Shown here piece after piece: positions 53,358 through 62,211 of a stretch of DNA of 64,000 nt (the first letter of the stretch is position 1; each line of letters opens with the position of its first letter). This stretch comes from CAZGSN01 sp964371655 (GTDB lineage Bacteria; Desulfobacterota; Binatia; HRBIN30). The position numbers and the translations under genes were made by a program. The stretch covers positions 1 to 64,000 of the forward strand of contig CAYJOD010000007.1 in the NCBI GenBank assembly GCA_964371655.1, in the 5' to 3' direction. The notes under the pieces are model-generated. The model had not been told where the DNA came from, did no database searches, and saw only the letters and a list, made by a program, of their open reading frames with translations.

Positions 53358-54509
53358 TTACCTCGGGGGAAGAGCGGCCATCAGGACTGCTTGCGCCGCG
53401 GCAACGCCGGTGCCGAGCTTGAGGTCGTGACCAAAGTGACGCAACCCCATCTCCAGTGCGGCAATCGCGGTGATAATGTCGAAGGCGCCGGTATAGCCGA
53501 GGTGACCGATGCGAACGATCTTGCCCTTGAGCTGATCCTGGCCACCCATGAACGTCACCCCCATCTTGTCGCGCAAGTACGCGACCAGCTTCCCGCCGTC
53601 GACACCAGCGGGTACGTACATCGCGGTAAGAGCCGGGCTGGGTGCGTCGGTCGCCACCAGCTTGAGACCGAGGGCGACGGCGGCGGCCTGGGTCGCGGCC
53701 GCCATGCGGGCGTGGCGTGCGAACACCTTCTCGAGTCCCTCTTCGAGGATCATCGCCAGCGACTCGCGCAGACCCGTGATCAACGAGATCGCCGGAGTCC
53801 AGGCGCTGGTGTCGTTGGCTAGGTTGGTGCGCTCACGGGCAAAGTCGAAATAGAAGCGCGGCAGCTTGGCTTCCTTAGCGCGCTGCCAGGCGCGCTCGCT
53901 GAGAGAGACGAAGGCCAACCCCGGGGGCAGCATCAACGCCTTTTGCGAGCCGGTGATCAGGACGTCGAGACCCCATTTGTCCATCGGGACGTCGAAGACG
54001 CCAACCGCGGTGATGCCATCGACGACGAGCAAGGTGTCGCGTTGGCGCGTGATCTTGGCGATCTCTTCGGTGGGATGCAGGGCGCCGGTGGAGGTCTCGC
54101 TCGCCTGCATCAGCACGCCGCGGATCCCCGGGTGTTCATCGAGCAGACGGCGCACGTCGTCGACGCGGGCGCTCATGCCCCATTCGACCTTGAGCTCGAC
54201 CGCCTTTACGCCATAGCACGCCGCGATCTTGAGCCAGCGCTCGCCGAATTTCCCGCCGTTGATGACCAGCACCTCGTCACCCGGAGAGAAAAGGTTGGTA
54301 ACCGATCCCTCCATCGCGCCGGTGCCGGAAGCGGCGAGCATCAGCACATCCTCCTGGGTCTGGAAGACGGTCTTCAGACTGTTCTTGGCATCGGCAAAGA
54401 TGCCGCTGAATTGCGGCGTGCGATGGTGAAGAACTGGCTGCGCCATCGCCAACAGCACGCGCGACGGCACGGGGGTAGGACCTGGAGCAATGAGGTAGTT
54501 TTTGATCAC
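53358..54509 (-). CDS. Class V aminotransferase (phosphoserine/serine-glyoxylate type)
   Basis: 383 residues. PLP lysine K190 in GSQKALMLPPG. It resembles serine-glyoxylate/alanine-glyoxylate aminotransferases that in some bacteria act as phosphoserine aminotransferase beside serA, which this location supports. The GTG start at 54509 has GGAGG 8 bases upstream. It is the first gene of the ZTP riboswitch operon. Whether it makes phosphoserine or glycine/serine exchange is unresolved. Confidence 0.88.
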   Translation of the reverse strand: MIKNYLIAPGPTPVPSRVLLAMAQPVLHHRTPQFSGIFADAKNSLKTVFQTQEDVLMLAASGTGAMEGSVTNLFSPGDEVLVINGGKFGERWLKIAACYGVKAVELKVEWGMSARVDDVRRLLDEHPGIRGVLMQASETSTGALHPTEEIAKITRQRDTLLVVDGITAVGVFDVPMDKWGLDVLITGSQKALMLPPGLAFVSLSERAWQRAKEAKLPRFYFDFARERTNLANDTSAWTPAISLITGLRESLAMILEEGLEKVFARHARMAAATQAAAVALGLKLVATDAPSPALTAMYVPAGVDGGKLVAYLRDKMGVTFMGGQDQLKGKIVRIGHLGYTGAFDIITAIAALEMGLRHFGHDLKLGTGVAAAQAVLMAALPPR

Positions 54510-54524
54510 GGGAATCCTCCGAGC

Positions 54525-54563
54525 AAAAAAAAGCCTGAACCTCTACGACTCAGAGGCCCAGGC
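54525..54563 (-). terminator. Intrinsic terminator overlapping the ZTP riboswitch (attenuator)
   Basis: On the minus strand GCCTG-gg-CCTCT-gagtcgt-AGAGG-tt-CAGGC is followed by eight U. The 5' arm includes the CGCCUGGGC of the riboswitch, so ligand binding would block terminator formation. It lies about 15 bases before the aminotransferase start codon. Confidence 0.88.
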
Positions 54564-54640
54564 GTTCGGCCCGCTGAAGGTCAGCACTTCCCCGTGGTTA
54601 ATTCCACGCTTCGCCAGTTGTGCCACCGACAAGATCGGCT
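54545..54640 (-). promoter_or_regulatory. ZTP/ZMP riboswitch (pfl motif)
   Basis: Reading the minus strand: GGCACAACUGGCG, a CGUGG/CCACG hairpin, GGGGAAGUGCUGACC, then CCGAACGCCUGGGCC. These match the pfl/ZTP consensus: ACUGGCG in the first domain and CCG-x-CGCCUGGGC in the second. The expected helices form (GCAC with GUGC, and CGUGG with CCACG). ZTP riboswitches bind the purine intermediates ZTP/ZMP and turn on purine and folate genes. The 3' domain overlaps a terminator, the usual design. Confidence 0.85.
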
Positions 54641-54747
54641 GTGGCACTAGCCAATCCGCACAGATCAGTCAACGGAATTCCCCGCTCGTAAGATCAGAGC
54701 AGCGAGCGCGCACGACTCGGACGCGGAGAACTCGTGAAGAAATTGAC

Positions 54748-54829
54748 CTCAGGCTTCGGACCTCAGACCTCAGGGTTCGGCTTGGGTTTCCCCTGAAGCC
54801 AGAGGTCCGATGCCGGAAGCCCAGACGAT
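54748..54829. repeat. Repeat family H, copy 2
   Basis: GACCTCAGGCTTCGGACCTC followed later by CCTGAAGCCAGAGGTCCG; related to 17043-17130. The two halves pair. Confidence 0.6.
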
Positions 54830-54908
54830 GAATTCACTGCCTCTGAGTGGCTGGACCGAATCACCACCCGTATGGCGGTCTCTGTCATCTTTGTTCTGTT
54901 CCCTGATG

Positions 54909-55487
54909 TCACCGGCATTGGCCGCTATTGACCAGGTTCATGAATTCCTGACGGGTTTCCTGATGCGTACGAAAGATGCCGAGCATGGCGCTCGTGACCA
55001 CGACCGAGTTCTGCTTCTCGACGCCGCGCATGCGCATGCACAGATGCTCGGCGCGTAGGACAACGGCGACTCCGGCCGGGTCGAGCTCCTCCATCAACAG
55101 GTTTGCCACCTGCGTCGTCAGCCGCTCCTGCACTTGCAGGCGTCGCGCGTAGATGTCGACCAAGCGGGCGAGCTTGCTGATTCCAACGATGCGCCGTTGC
55201 GGGATGTAAGCAACGCTCGCCTTGCCAAAGAAGGGCAGCAGGTGGTGCTCGCACAGGGAGAAGAAGTCCAGATCCTGGAGAACAATCATTTCGGAGTAGT
55301 CTTCGACGAAAAGCGCGCCGTTGATGACGGTCTTTGGATCTTCACTGTACCCCTTGGTGAGATACTCGAGCGAGCGCGCGACGCGCGATGGCGTCTTGAT
55401 CAGACCCTCACGAGCGGGGTCCTCACCGAGAGCGTTGAGAATGTCCGTAACCGATTGTTGGATTTGTTCGATCGAGTCTGTTCCCAT
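54909..55487 (-). CDS. folE: GTP cyclohydrolase I
   Basis: 192 residues. It converts GTP to 7,8-dihydroneopterin triphosphate, the start of tetrahydrofolate and, with QueD, of 7-deazaguanine. Zinc ligands: C79 and H82 in SLCEHHLLPF and C150 in AEHLCMRMRG. It also has QVQERLTTQ. Upstream on the same strand are the APH kinase and, further, queE; the second use of its product may explain the company. Confidence 0.96.
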   Translation of the reverse strand: MGTDSIEQIQQSVTDILNALGEDPAREGLIKTPSRVARSLEYLTKGYSEDPKTVINGALFVEDYSEMIVLQDLDFFSLCEHHLLPFFGKASVAYIPQRRIVGISKLARLVDIYARRLQVQERLTTQVANLLMEELDPAGVAVVLRAEHLCMRMRGVEKQNSVVVTSAMLGIFRTHQETRQEFMNLVNSGQCR

Positions 55488-55582
55488 AGAGACGGGATGT
55501 TAACGAACAATTTCCAGCTGGCAACAGCCCGCCAATGGGCCGGGTTCGGAGTGCCCAAGAATGGGCAAGGACGTATCGACGC

Positions 55583-56614
55583 TCAGCCCCGGCTTCGCTT
55601 TTCAACGGCCTTGACGCGCTGGTACTTGCGGTAGTCGTAGCCCGTGGCCATCGCCATCAGGATGGGCTCCATGCCGCCATCGCGTTCGCGGCGCAGGATC
55701 AGTAAGCGGTCGTAGAAATCCTGGAACTCCCGATTCAGACGCTCACGTTCCTCCGGATACAGGAAGAAATCCCGCAGTCTGTTCACCGCCAACCGAAACG
55801 CCGAGAAGCGCAGCTCGTTTGGGAATGCATCCCATTCGGCGAGAGAAAGGGTGCGCACCCCTTCATAGCCGGAGAGGATGGCGTCGAAACGTGTATGCAC
55901 GTAACGGCCGCCGTCGAAACCCACCGAGTTCACCAAATGGGCAAGATCGAAGATGTACTTGCCGCGGGCGGCTCCTTCGAACCCATCGACGACGACAATC
56001 TTCTCGCCGCGGAAACGAATGTTGTCGAGGCACAGGTCGCCGTGAATCACTCCCCTGGGGAGCTTTGCCTCCAGATAGCGGCCGAGGTACTCAAGCTCTT
56101 CATCGAGTGTGCGGATGATCTTCTTCAGGTACCCGGGAACTCGCCCGCGGGCGTCGAGATAGACCTCGGCGACACGATCGAAGCCAAAGCGATTGTCCAC
56201 GCCCTTCTTGTAAGCCTTACTCACCGAATGCAACTCACCGACAACCCGCCCGATATTCTCTAGCTGGGTGGGCGATAGGTCTTCGGCAGGGATCTGGTGT
56301 CCCTCCAGATTGCGGTACACAGACAGATAGCGGCCGTTCCACTCCCGGTGGTAGCGTCCACGCCGGTCAGCCAGCGGTACCGCACACGGGAACCCATGCT
56401 TCCTTAGAAAGAGAAGGAGATCGAACTCGCGCTTGATCTCCATTTCGCTCTTGAAGCCCTCGAGATGCAGCTGGAACTTTCCTTTTGCGGATTCAAGCAG
56501 GTAGTTCGCCCCTACCTCCAAATCGTCGGTCCCACGGAAAGCCAACAGACGCGGCAGCCGATAGTCGGCTGCAATTTCGTTCACATCGCGCTTTGTGACC
56601 CGTCCGTCCATCAA
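55583..56614 (-). CDS. APH/choline kinase-fold phosphotransferase
   Basis: 343 residues of the aminoglycoside phosphotransferase fold: catalytic HGDLCLDNIRF at 191-201 and the metal-binding VVVDGFEGA at 207-215 (the usual D-F-E-x block with an insertion of G, so D210-G-F-E). The N-terminal lysine region is LESAKGKFQLHLEGF. Related proteins include homoserine kinase II and stress kinases of unknown substrate. The start is the first ATG, or the second codon. Substrate unknown. Confidence 0.75.
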   Translation of the reverse strand: MMDGRVTKRDVNEIAADYRLPRLLAFRGTDDLEVGANYLLESAKGKFQLHLEGFKSEMEIKREFDLLLFLRKHGFPCAVPLADRRGRYHREWNGRYLSVYRNLEGHQIPAEDLSPTQLENIGRVVGELHSVSKAYKKGVDNRFGFDRVAEVYLDARGRVPGYLKKIIRTLDEELEYLGRYLEAKLPRGVIHGDLCLDNIRFRGEKIVVVDGFEGAARGKYIFDLAHLVNSVGFDGGRYVHTRFDAILSGYEGVRTLSLAEWDAFPNELRFSAFRLAVNRLRDFFLYPEERERLNREFQDFYDRLLILRRERDGGMEPILMAMATGYDYRKYQRVKAVEKRSRG

Positions 56615-56879
56615 GAATCTCGTTTTATTAAGAGCGAACCGCGCGCCGATGTTACATTAGATAAGGCGAAAATGTCAAGAAGAACGCAAACTTCCGCGGG
56701 CGCGAGCGGAGATTCCCGAGTCTCACCCCATTCCTCTGACGGAACCGCTTGCAAATCAACCGCTTAGATGAGCGCTTGTGAAGTATTCGATGTATCGAAG
56801 GCGACGACCGGCGCGCATCTTATCAGGCGCAATTCAGAAGCCCACGATGATGAGATTCCCCGCAACCGCAACAATCGGC

Positions 56880-57632
56880 TCAGCGGCTTCCCAGAACCTT
56901 GTGCATCTGAGGTAGAACTCTGACCTGATCCAGGCTGGCGCGCGCCAGGCGTTGCAGCCGGTCCAAACGATCCAATGCGATCGCGACGCGGCCGGCGCTG
57001 TCCATGATCGGCTGCAGAAATAGCGCAACGCCGCGGTCACCATCGAGCAGCTTTAGGGCTCGGCTGAAGTCGGCGTCGCTGGTCTCGTCGTCGACCAGGA
57101 TCTTCACGTACAGGGCCTTGCTCGCAGCCAAGCGTAGGAACGCCCCATGCTCCTCCCAGAAATCCGGTTCCCCGGTATTGGACGGGAGCTTGATGTCCAT
57201 GCTCACGATGTCGATGTGGGGTAGGACCTCGGCCAGTTGACGCGGAAGAGTGCCGCTCGTCTCCAGCAAGACTGGGAGCGTGAATTGCGCCGTCGAAAGG
57301 AGGTCGACGAGGAATCGAGCTTGCGTGAGGGGCTCGCCGCCCGTCAGAGAAATTGCGTCGACGGGCCCACTGCTGGCGAGCAGCGCTCGAACCAGCTCCG
57401 CAACCGTTTGGGGGGTGACCGGGTTGGCATACCGCGTCGCCGCACCCGCGGCGTGCACGACGAACCCAGGAGTCCGTTGCAGGCTATCGGGCGTGTCGCA
57501 ATACCGGCAGCGCAGATGACACCCCGCCAAGCGCACAAAGAGGTGACGTTCGCCGACGCGCACACCCTCGCCCTGGAAGGAGACGAAGATCTCGGAAAGG
57601 TAGCCAGGGGTCACGACGTGGTCTGTTACCAA
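56880..57632 (-). CDS. queE: 7-carboxy-7-deazaguanine synthase
   Basis: 250-residue radical SAM enzyme making the 7-deazaguanine ring. The cluster motif is GCHLRCRYCDT with C38, C42 and C45, and SLTGGEPLTQ binds SAM. The start FVSFQGEGVRVG is the QueE signature. It converts 6-carboxytetrahydropterin to CDG, downstream of FolE and QueD. No queD or queC is visible in this window, but folE is close. The product could feed queuosine or archaeosine-like DNA modification. Confidence 0.93.
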   Translation of the reverse strand: MVTDHVVTPGYLSEIFVSFQGEGVRVGERHLFVRLAGCHLRCRYCDTPDSLQRTPGFVVHAAGAATRYANPVTPQTVAELVRALLASSGPVDAISLTGGEPLTQARFLVDLLSTAQFTLPVLLETSGTLPRQLAEVLPHIDIVSMDIKLPSNTGEPDFWEEHGAFLRLAASKALYVKILVDDETSDADFSRALKLLDGDRGVALFLQPIMDSAGRVAIALDRLDRLQRLARASLDQVRVLPQMHKVLGSR

Positions 57633-57658
57633 AGCGAGCTGCTCTCAGCCAGAATCCG

Positions 57659-58996
57659 TCAGGGCAGCGCCGATAGAAGCGCGATCTTCAAGTCCATGAC
57701 ATTGGTGCCGGTTGGACCACAGACGAATACGTCCCCTATACGCGAGAAGAATGAGAACGAGTCGTTGCGCTGCCGAAAGTCCTGCAGACTAAGCCCGCCG
57801 GTATGAGCTCGCTGCATCGTTGCCCCATCGACAAAGGCTCCGGCCGCCGGCGTGGGTCCATCGATACCATCGGTCCCCGCGCTCAATACACAGATGCGCT
57901 CTCCGGCAAGCTGATCGGCAATCGCCAGAGCGAATTCCTGATTGCGCCCTCCCCTACCGGTTCCACGCACCTGTACGGTGGTTTCACCGCCCGCAAGGAT
58001 GCACAGGCCGCGGCTACCCCGGCGCTTCAGCAACCGCGATGCGAAGGCCTGCGCCGCCGCGGTCGTGTCGCCAACCAATGGCTCCGCTTCGATCTCCACC
58101 TCCCAGCCACGCGCGCGCGCCTCCTCGGCTGCCGCGCACAAGGCGACCGAATTCGAGGCAATCACCAGACTCCTACCCAGCCACGCGGCTGGGTCCGTCG
58201 GTTTCAGGGTCTCGCCGACGCGTCCGGCCGCGCCCGCTTCCAATAGGTCACGAACGGCTACTGGAACCTGGTCCAGCAGCCCGTACTTGGCAAGGATCGC
58301 ACAGGCTTCGGCATGGGTGGACAGGTCGGGCGTCGTCGGCCCCGACCCGATCACCGCTGGATCGTCACCGACGACATCCGAGATCATGAGCGTCATCACC
58401 GGCAGCCGCGAGCGTGCCAGGAGACCGCCGCCCTTCACCAGAGACAGATGCTTGCGCACGGTGTTGAATTCTCGGATGTCCGCACCACACGCCAGCAATG
58501 CCTTCGTCGTGCTGATCTTGTCGGCGAGTGTCAGCGGTGGACGCGGACACACCATCAAGCTCGAGGCGCCGCCGCTGATCAGGCATAGGATTCCACCCTC
58601 GTTGGCGCGACCCACCACATCGAGAAGCCGCGAGGCGGCGGCATGGCCGCGTTCATCGGGCAGCGGGTGACCGGCTTCCGTGACGCCAACGTGCGCAAGC
58701 GCCAGGCCGCATCCATCTGGAACGATCACCTCACCGCGCAGATGAGGAGCCAGCGCTGCCTCGCACGCCGCCGCCATACCCGCGGCAGCCTTGCCGGCAC
58801 CAACCACCAAGGTCGATCCCGACCAGCTGACTGATGCGGCCGCGGCGGCGCCGACCTCTGCGAGTCCGTTGCAGCGGCGAACGTACTGCTGCACCAGCGG
58901 CGCGGGCTCGACAGCGGCTACGGCGGCACGAAACAGGGCAACCGCGACGGCGCGCAAATCGTCTGGGCGAGATATATCGGGCCGCTGATCAGTCAC
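57659..58996 (-). CDS. Glycerate 2-kinase (MOFRL family)
   Basis: 445 residues of the TtuD/GckA family: KAAAGMAAACEAAL, a LCLISGGASSLM phosphate loop near 140, ISDVVGDDPAVIGSGPT and the final LSAGTDGIDGPTPAAGAF and MOFRL motif (DVFVCGPTGTNVMDLKI). It phosphorylates glycerate to 2-phosphoglycerate, as in glyoxylate or serine-cycle metabolism. It is 26 bases upstream of queE on the same strand. Given the serA and glyoxylate aminotransferase genes nearby, a serine or glyoxylate link is plausible. Confidence 0.9.
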   Translation of the reverse strand: MTDQRPDISRPDDLRAVAVALFRAAVAAVEPAPLVQQYVRRCNGLAEVGAAAAASVSWSGSTLVVGAGKAAAGMAAACEAALAPHLRGEVIVPDGCGLALAHVGVTEAGHPLPDERGHAAASRLLDVVGRANEGGILCLISGGASSLMVCPRPPLTLADKISTTKALLACGADIREFNTVRKHLSLVKGGGLLARSRLPVMTLMISDVVGDDPAVIGSGPTTPDLSTHAEACAILAKYGLLDQVPVAVRDLLEAGAAGRVGETLKPTDPAAWLGRSLVIASNSVALCAAAEEARARGWEVEIEAEPLVGDTTAAAQAFASRLLKRRGSRGLCILAGGETTVQVRGTGRGGRNQEFALAIADQLAGERICVLSAGTDGIDGPTPAAGAFVDGATMQRAHTGGLSLQDFRQRNDSFSFFSRIGDVFVCGPTGTNVMDLKIALLSALP

Positions 58997-59053
58997 CAGC
59001 GCGGGGAACCGGGGCGAGCGGGATTTGGATCAACCGTGGTGGGACAAGAAGCA

Positions 59054-59205
59054 AATTCACCGCAGAGACGCGGAGGCGTCGAGGGCACAAATTCCACGAG
59101 ACAGAGGTCTGGCAAATCCAAGATCATTGGCAATGAGGTCTCTTCCCCCGGCCGTTGAACGTGGCCGTCGTCCTCTCTGCGTCTCAGCGCCTCTGCGGTG
59201 GAATT
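59054..59205. repeat. Repeat family I palindrome
   Basis: AATTCACCGCAGAGACGCGG on the left pairs with GCGTCTCAGCGCCTCTGCGG-TGGAATT on the right; a 152-base palindrome between glycerate kinase and the DksA gene. Confidence 0.7.
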
Positions 59206-59221
59206 CTCTGTCAGAATGAGG

Positions 59222-59647
59222 TCAGCTGTTCTCGTCTTCGATGTCGGTGACACCGAGCTTCCGATAGGCGCGCTCATCATCGAAGCGGCGCATCGTACGC
59301 GCTTCCTTTTCTTGCTCGGCCTGGCAGTTCACACACAAGCGCGAGAACGGCATGGCACTCAAACGCGCCGGCGCAATCTCCCCATCGCAACTTTCACATA
59401 TGCCGTACGTGCCGTTCTCGACCCGATCGAGGGCTTCCTGAATCGCCTGCACCTTCTCACGCTCGCGGTCGGTGAGAATGAAGCTGATCTCGCGATCGCG
59501 CTCCTCGCTAGCAAGATCATAGGTATCCATCCCCTCGTGCTTGCCGCCTTCGCGACCCTCTTTCAGGTCTTCGCCAAGCTCGCGCAGAACCTGGCGGCGC
59601 ATCTCCTGGAGCTTCTCTCGAGCTGCTTTTAGTACGGTCTTGCGCAT
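59222..59647 (-). CDS. DksA/TraR-type zinc finger protein
   Basis: 141 residues with a coiled-coil N-terminal half (EKLQEMRRQVLRELGEDL and DREREKVQAIQEALDRVENG) and a C-terminal zinc finger YGICESCDG...RLCVNCQ (C84, C87, C105, C108). DksA-like proteins enter the RNA polymerase channel and adjust transcription with ppGpp. The Asp-x-x-x-Asp at the coiled-coil tip is not clear, so it may be a TraR-type variant. It lies 28 bases upstream of a repeat and near rimO. Confidence 0.88.
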   Translation of the reverse strand: MRKTVLKAAREKLQEMRRQVLRELGEDLKEGREGGKHEGMDTYDLASEERDREISFILTDREREKVQAIQEALDRVENGTYGICESCDGEIAPARLSAMPFSRLCVNCQAEQEKEARTMRRFDDERAYRKLGVTDIEDENS

Positions 59648-59674
59648 ATGGGTCCCCTCAGAAGGCGGCGGACT

Positions 59675-61033
59675 CTAGAGGGATTCGGAAAGGGTGTCAA
59701 CGTACGAATGCGGCGGCTCCAGAACCTCTCCATGCAGGTCGTAAACGTCGGCCGCGACAATCCGTGTGGCTACGATCGCACCTGCTTCGACGGACTCATT
59801 CAGGTAGACGACGCCATCGATTTCGGGAGCCTGCGTTTCCAAGCGCCCGTACGCCCGCCCCTCGTCGTCGCTGCCGCAGGCGAGAACCGAGCGCACTTCA
59901 CCGATTAGACCACGATTGACCGCCGCCGCCACCGCAGCTTGCGCCCGCATCAGGAGATCGTAACGCTTCTGTTTGACGGCCTCCTGGACCTGCTTCGGTA
60001 ACTCTGCCGCGGCCGTGCCTTCTTCACGCGAGTAACGGAACACACCGACACGATCGAGCTGCGCGCTTTGAATGAAATCGCGGAGCTCGGCGAAGTCGGC
60101 GTCGGTCTCGCCCGGGAACCCAACGATGAAGGCGGAGCGAATCGCGACACCGGGGATACGCTGGCGAATGCGCGCGATAAGAGCACGGATCGCGCCGCCC
60201 TCGCGCTCACGGCGCATCGCCTGCAGCATGCGGTCGCTGATGTGCTGCAACGGCATGTCGATGTACGAGCAGACCTTCTCTTCTTCGGCGATCGTATCGA
60301 GGAGCTCGTCGGTGACGTAGCGCGGGTAGTTGTACAGCAGCCGGATCCAGCGCAGGCCGTCAATGCGCGCCAGCTCCCGCAAGAGTTGGCTCAACGTCGT
60401 GCCGTCGCGACGATCACGCCCGTATGCGGTCAGGTCCTGCGCGATCAGGTTGAGCTCAACGACGCCATCGGCGACCAATGACTCGGCCTCCGTCAGCACC
60501 GAAGCCAACGCCCGGCTCTCATGCTTGCCGCGGATCTTGGGAATGATGCAGAAGGCACAAGTGTGATCGCAGCCTTCCGACACCTTCAAGTACGCACTGA
60601 ACGACTGCCCGGTGCGCAGCCGCGGCGTCGTCAGCTCCGGTAGAAGGTGCGCCGCGCCGCCGTAGGCGCTGGCGTCGGCGGTCCGCGGCTCGCGCAAGAT
60701 CTCCGGCAGCCGCGTGAAATCGCCGGTGCCGAGGAAGGCATCGACCTCGGGAAGCGAATCCTGCAGCTCCTTGCCGTAGCGCTGCACCAGACAACCAGTC
60801 ACCACCAGTCGCTTCGACGCGTCACCTTCCTTGTGTCGTGCCAACTCCAGAATCGTGTCGATCGACTCCTTCTTCGCCGCATCGATAAAGCCGCAGGTGT
60901 TGACGATCACGACATCGGCAGCCTCGGGATCGAGGACGATCTCAGCACCAGCCTGCGCAAGTAGACCGAGCATGTGCTCGCTGTCGACCTGGTTCTTGGG
61001 ACAGCCGAGGGTTTGCAGGAAGATTTTCGGCAT
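59675..61033 (-). CDS. rimO: Ribosomal protein S12 methylthiotransferase RimO
   Basis: 452 residues. The N-terminal MTTase domain has C11 (QTLGCPKN), C47 (VNTCGF) and C81 (VTGCLVQR). The radical SAM site is GCDHTCAFCIIP, followed by the GFPGETDADFAEL block. A C-terminal TRAM domain is present. It adds a methylthio group to Asp of ribosomal protein S12. The start MPKIFLQTLGCPKN is the usual one. The gene order rimO-dksA is a same-strand run. Confidence 0.95.
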   Translation of the reverse strand: MPKIFLQTLGCPKNQVDSEHMLGLLAQAGAEIVLDPEAADVVIVNTCGFIDAAKKESIDTILELARHKEGDASKRLVVTGCLVQRYGKELQDSLPEVDAFLGTGDFTRLPEILREPRTADASAYGGAAHLLPELTTPRLRTGQSFSAYLKVSEGCDHTCAFCIIPKIRGKHESRALASVLTEAESLVADGVVELNLIAQDLTAYGRDRRDGTTLSQLLRELARIDGLRWIRLLYNYPRYVTDELLDTIAEEEKVCSYIDMPLQHISDRMLQAMRREREGGAIRALIARIRQRIPGVAIRSAFIVGFPGETDADFAELRDFIQSAQLDRVGVFRYSREEGTAAAELPKQVQEAVKQKRYDLLMRAQAAVAAAVNRGLIGEVRSVLACGSDDEGRAYGRLETQAPEIDGVVYLNESVEAGAIVATRIVAADVYDLHGEVLEPPHSYVDTLSESL

Positions 61034-61124
61034 ATGAAGGGTGCGATGCTAGCAGGGTTGCCGTCGCTCGCAATGAAACCGCGGGCGTGCCAGGGCCACG
61101 GCAGAATCGTTGACGGAGCCGCCG

Positions 61125-61210
61125 TTGGTAGGGGCAGGCCCCCGTGCCTGCCCTCTTCGCGTCAGCAATTGCCCTCGACGTGGGCAACCACGGGGGGTTG
61201 CCCCTACAAG
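61125..61210. repeat. Repeat family M palindrome
   Basis: TTGGTAGGGGCAGGCCC on the left pairs with GGGTTGCCCCTACAAG on the right; also CCCGTGCCTGCCC inside. It lies between rimO and msrA. Confidence 0.7.
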
Positions 61211-61235
61211 ATCCCAAACCACACCGATGAATGTC

Positions 61236-61889
61236 TCATGCCGCCACTCCCATATCCGTGGGGCAGCTCACACCGGTGCTGCCGAGCCCGCAATAGCCGC
61301 GGGGATTCTTGGCGAGATACTGCTGGTGATAGGCCTCGGCGTAGTAGAATTCTGGCGCGGGGAGAATTTCGGTCGTAATCGTACCGAAGCCGGCAGCAGT
61401 CAGCCGCTCTTGGAACCTCCGTCGCGACGCCTCGGCCGCAACGTGCTGGGTCTCGTCGTAGTAGTAGATTCCGGAGCGGTATTGGGTACCAGAATCGTTG
61501 CCTTGCCGCATACCCTGGGTCGGATCGTGGCTCTCCCAGAACGTCTTGAGCAACATCTCGTACCCCAAGACTTTCGCGTCGAAGACGACGGGCACGACCT
61601 CGGCGTGTCCCGTCAACCCCGAGCATACTTCGTCGTAGATCGGATTCGGCGTCGAGCCGGCGGCGTAACCCACCGCCGTCGTGTAGACGCCCGACAACGA
61701 CCAGAACTTGCGTTCGGCCCCCCAGAAACACCCGAGCCCAAACAGCGCCCGCTGCAATCCTTCCGGAAAAGGTGGCTCGAGCGGGTGCCCGTTCACATGG
61801 TGCTGCGTGGGGACCTGCACACGCTGCGTGCGCCCCTTCAGCGCCTGTTCAGCGCTCGGCAGTCTGAGCCTGAGGAGTGGGTTCGACAT
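61236..61889 (-). CDS. msrA: Peptide-methionine (S)-S-oxide reductase MsrA
   Basis: 217 residues. The catalytic C54 is in FGLGCFWGAE. It also has the MsrA block YRSGIYYYDETQ and the C-terminal cysteines YCGLGSTGVSCP that resolve the sulfenic acid. It repairs oxidised methionine in proteins. The N-terminal 40 residues are longer than usual and not obviously a signal peptide, so it is probably cytosolic. Confidence 0.94.
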   Translation of the reverse strand: MSNPLLRLRLPSAEQALKGRTQRVQVPTQHHVNGHPLEPPFPEGLQRALFGLGCFWGAERKFWSLSGVYTTAVGYAAGSTPNPIYDEVCSGLTGHAEVVPVVFDAKVLGYEMLLKTFWESHDPTQGMRQGNDSGTQYRSGIYYYDETQHVAAEASRRRFQERLTAAGFGTITTEILPAPEFYYAEAYHQQYLAKNPRGYCGLGSTGVSCPTDMGVAA

Positions 61890-62211
61890 GGTTGCGTCTC
61901 CTTCGTCTTCGGCGCCCGCAGCAACTGGGCGCTACCCACAGGATGACAGAGAAGAGGCAATCGATACCAGACCAATTCGGGGGTGTATCAGTGTGATTCC
62001 TGATCCACTGGTCATTCCGAGCATTCCACACTTCCGTGGCGAGGAATCTTCCGGGCTGCGCGACAATCGCGACGACCGACCTAGGCGAGATTCCTCGCTT
62101 CCGCTCGGAATGACATCGGTCCAAAAGGCAACCTGATCCACTACGACCAATTCTGCCGACTTGCGCGCCCGTGCCCCGGCGATACAAGAGCGCCTCTGAC
62201 TGGAGGTAGGA
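61890..62211. other. Intergenic region with repeat D copy 2
   Basis: Divergent spacer between msrA and the M28 peptidase. It has repeat D copy 2 at 62011-62114 and GGAGG just before the peptidase start. No gene is seen. Confidence 0.6.
62011..62114. repeat. Repeat family D, copy 2
   Basis: GTCATTCCGAGC at 62011-62022 is the reverse complement of 62103-62114, with GCGAGGAATC/GATTCCTCGC inside. It matches 16925-17031. Confidence 0.85.

Larger units (their letters stand above)
54510..54908. other. Leader and intergenic region upstream of the aminotransferase
   Basis: Contains the ZTP riboswitch, the overlapping terminator and the family H repeat at 54748-54829. The 54640-54740 part probably has the promoter. 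No gene is seen. Confidence 0.6.
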
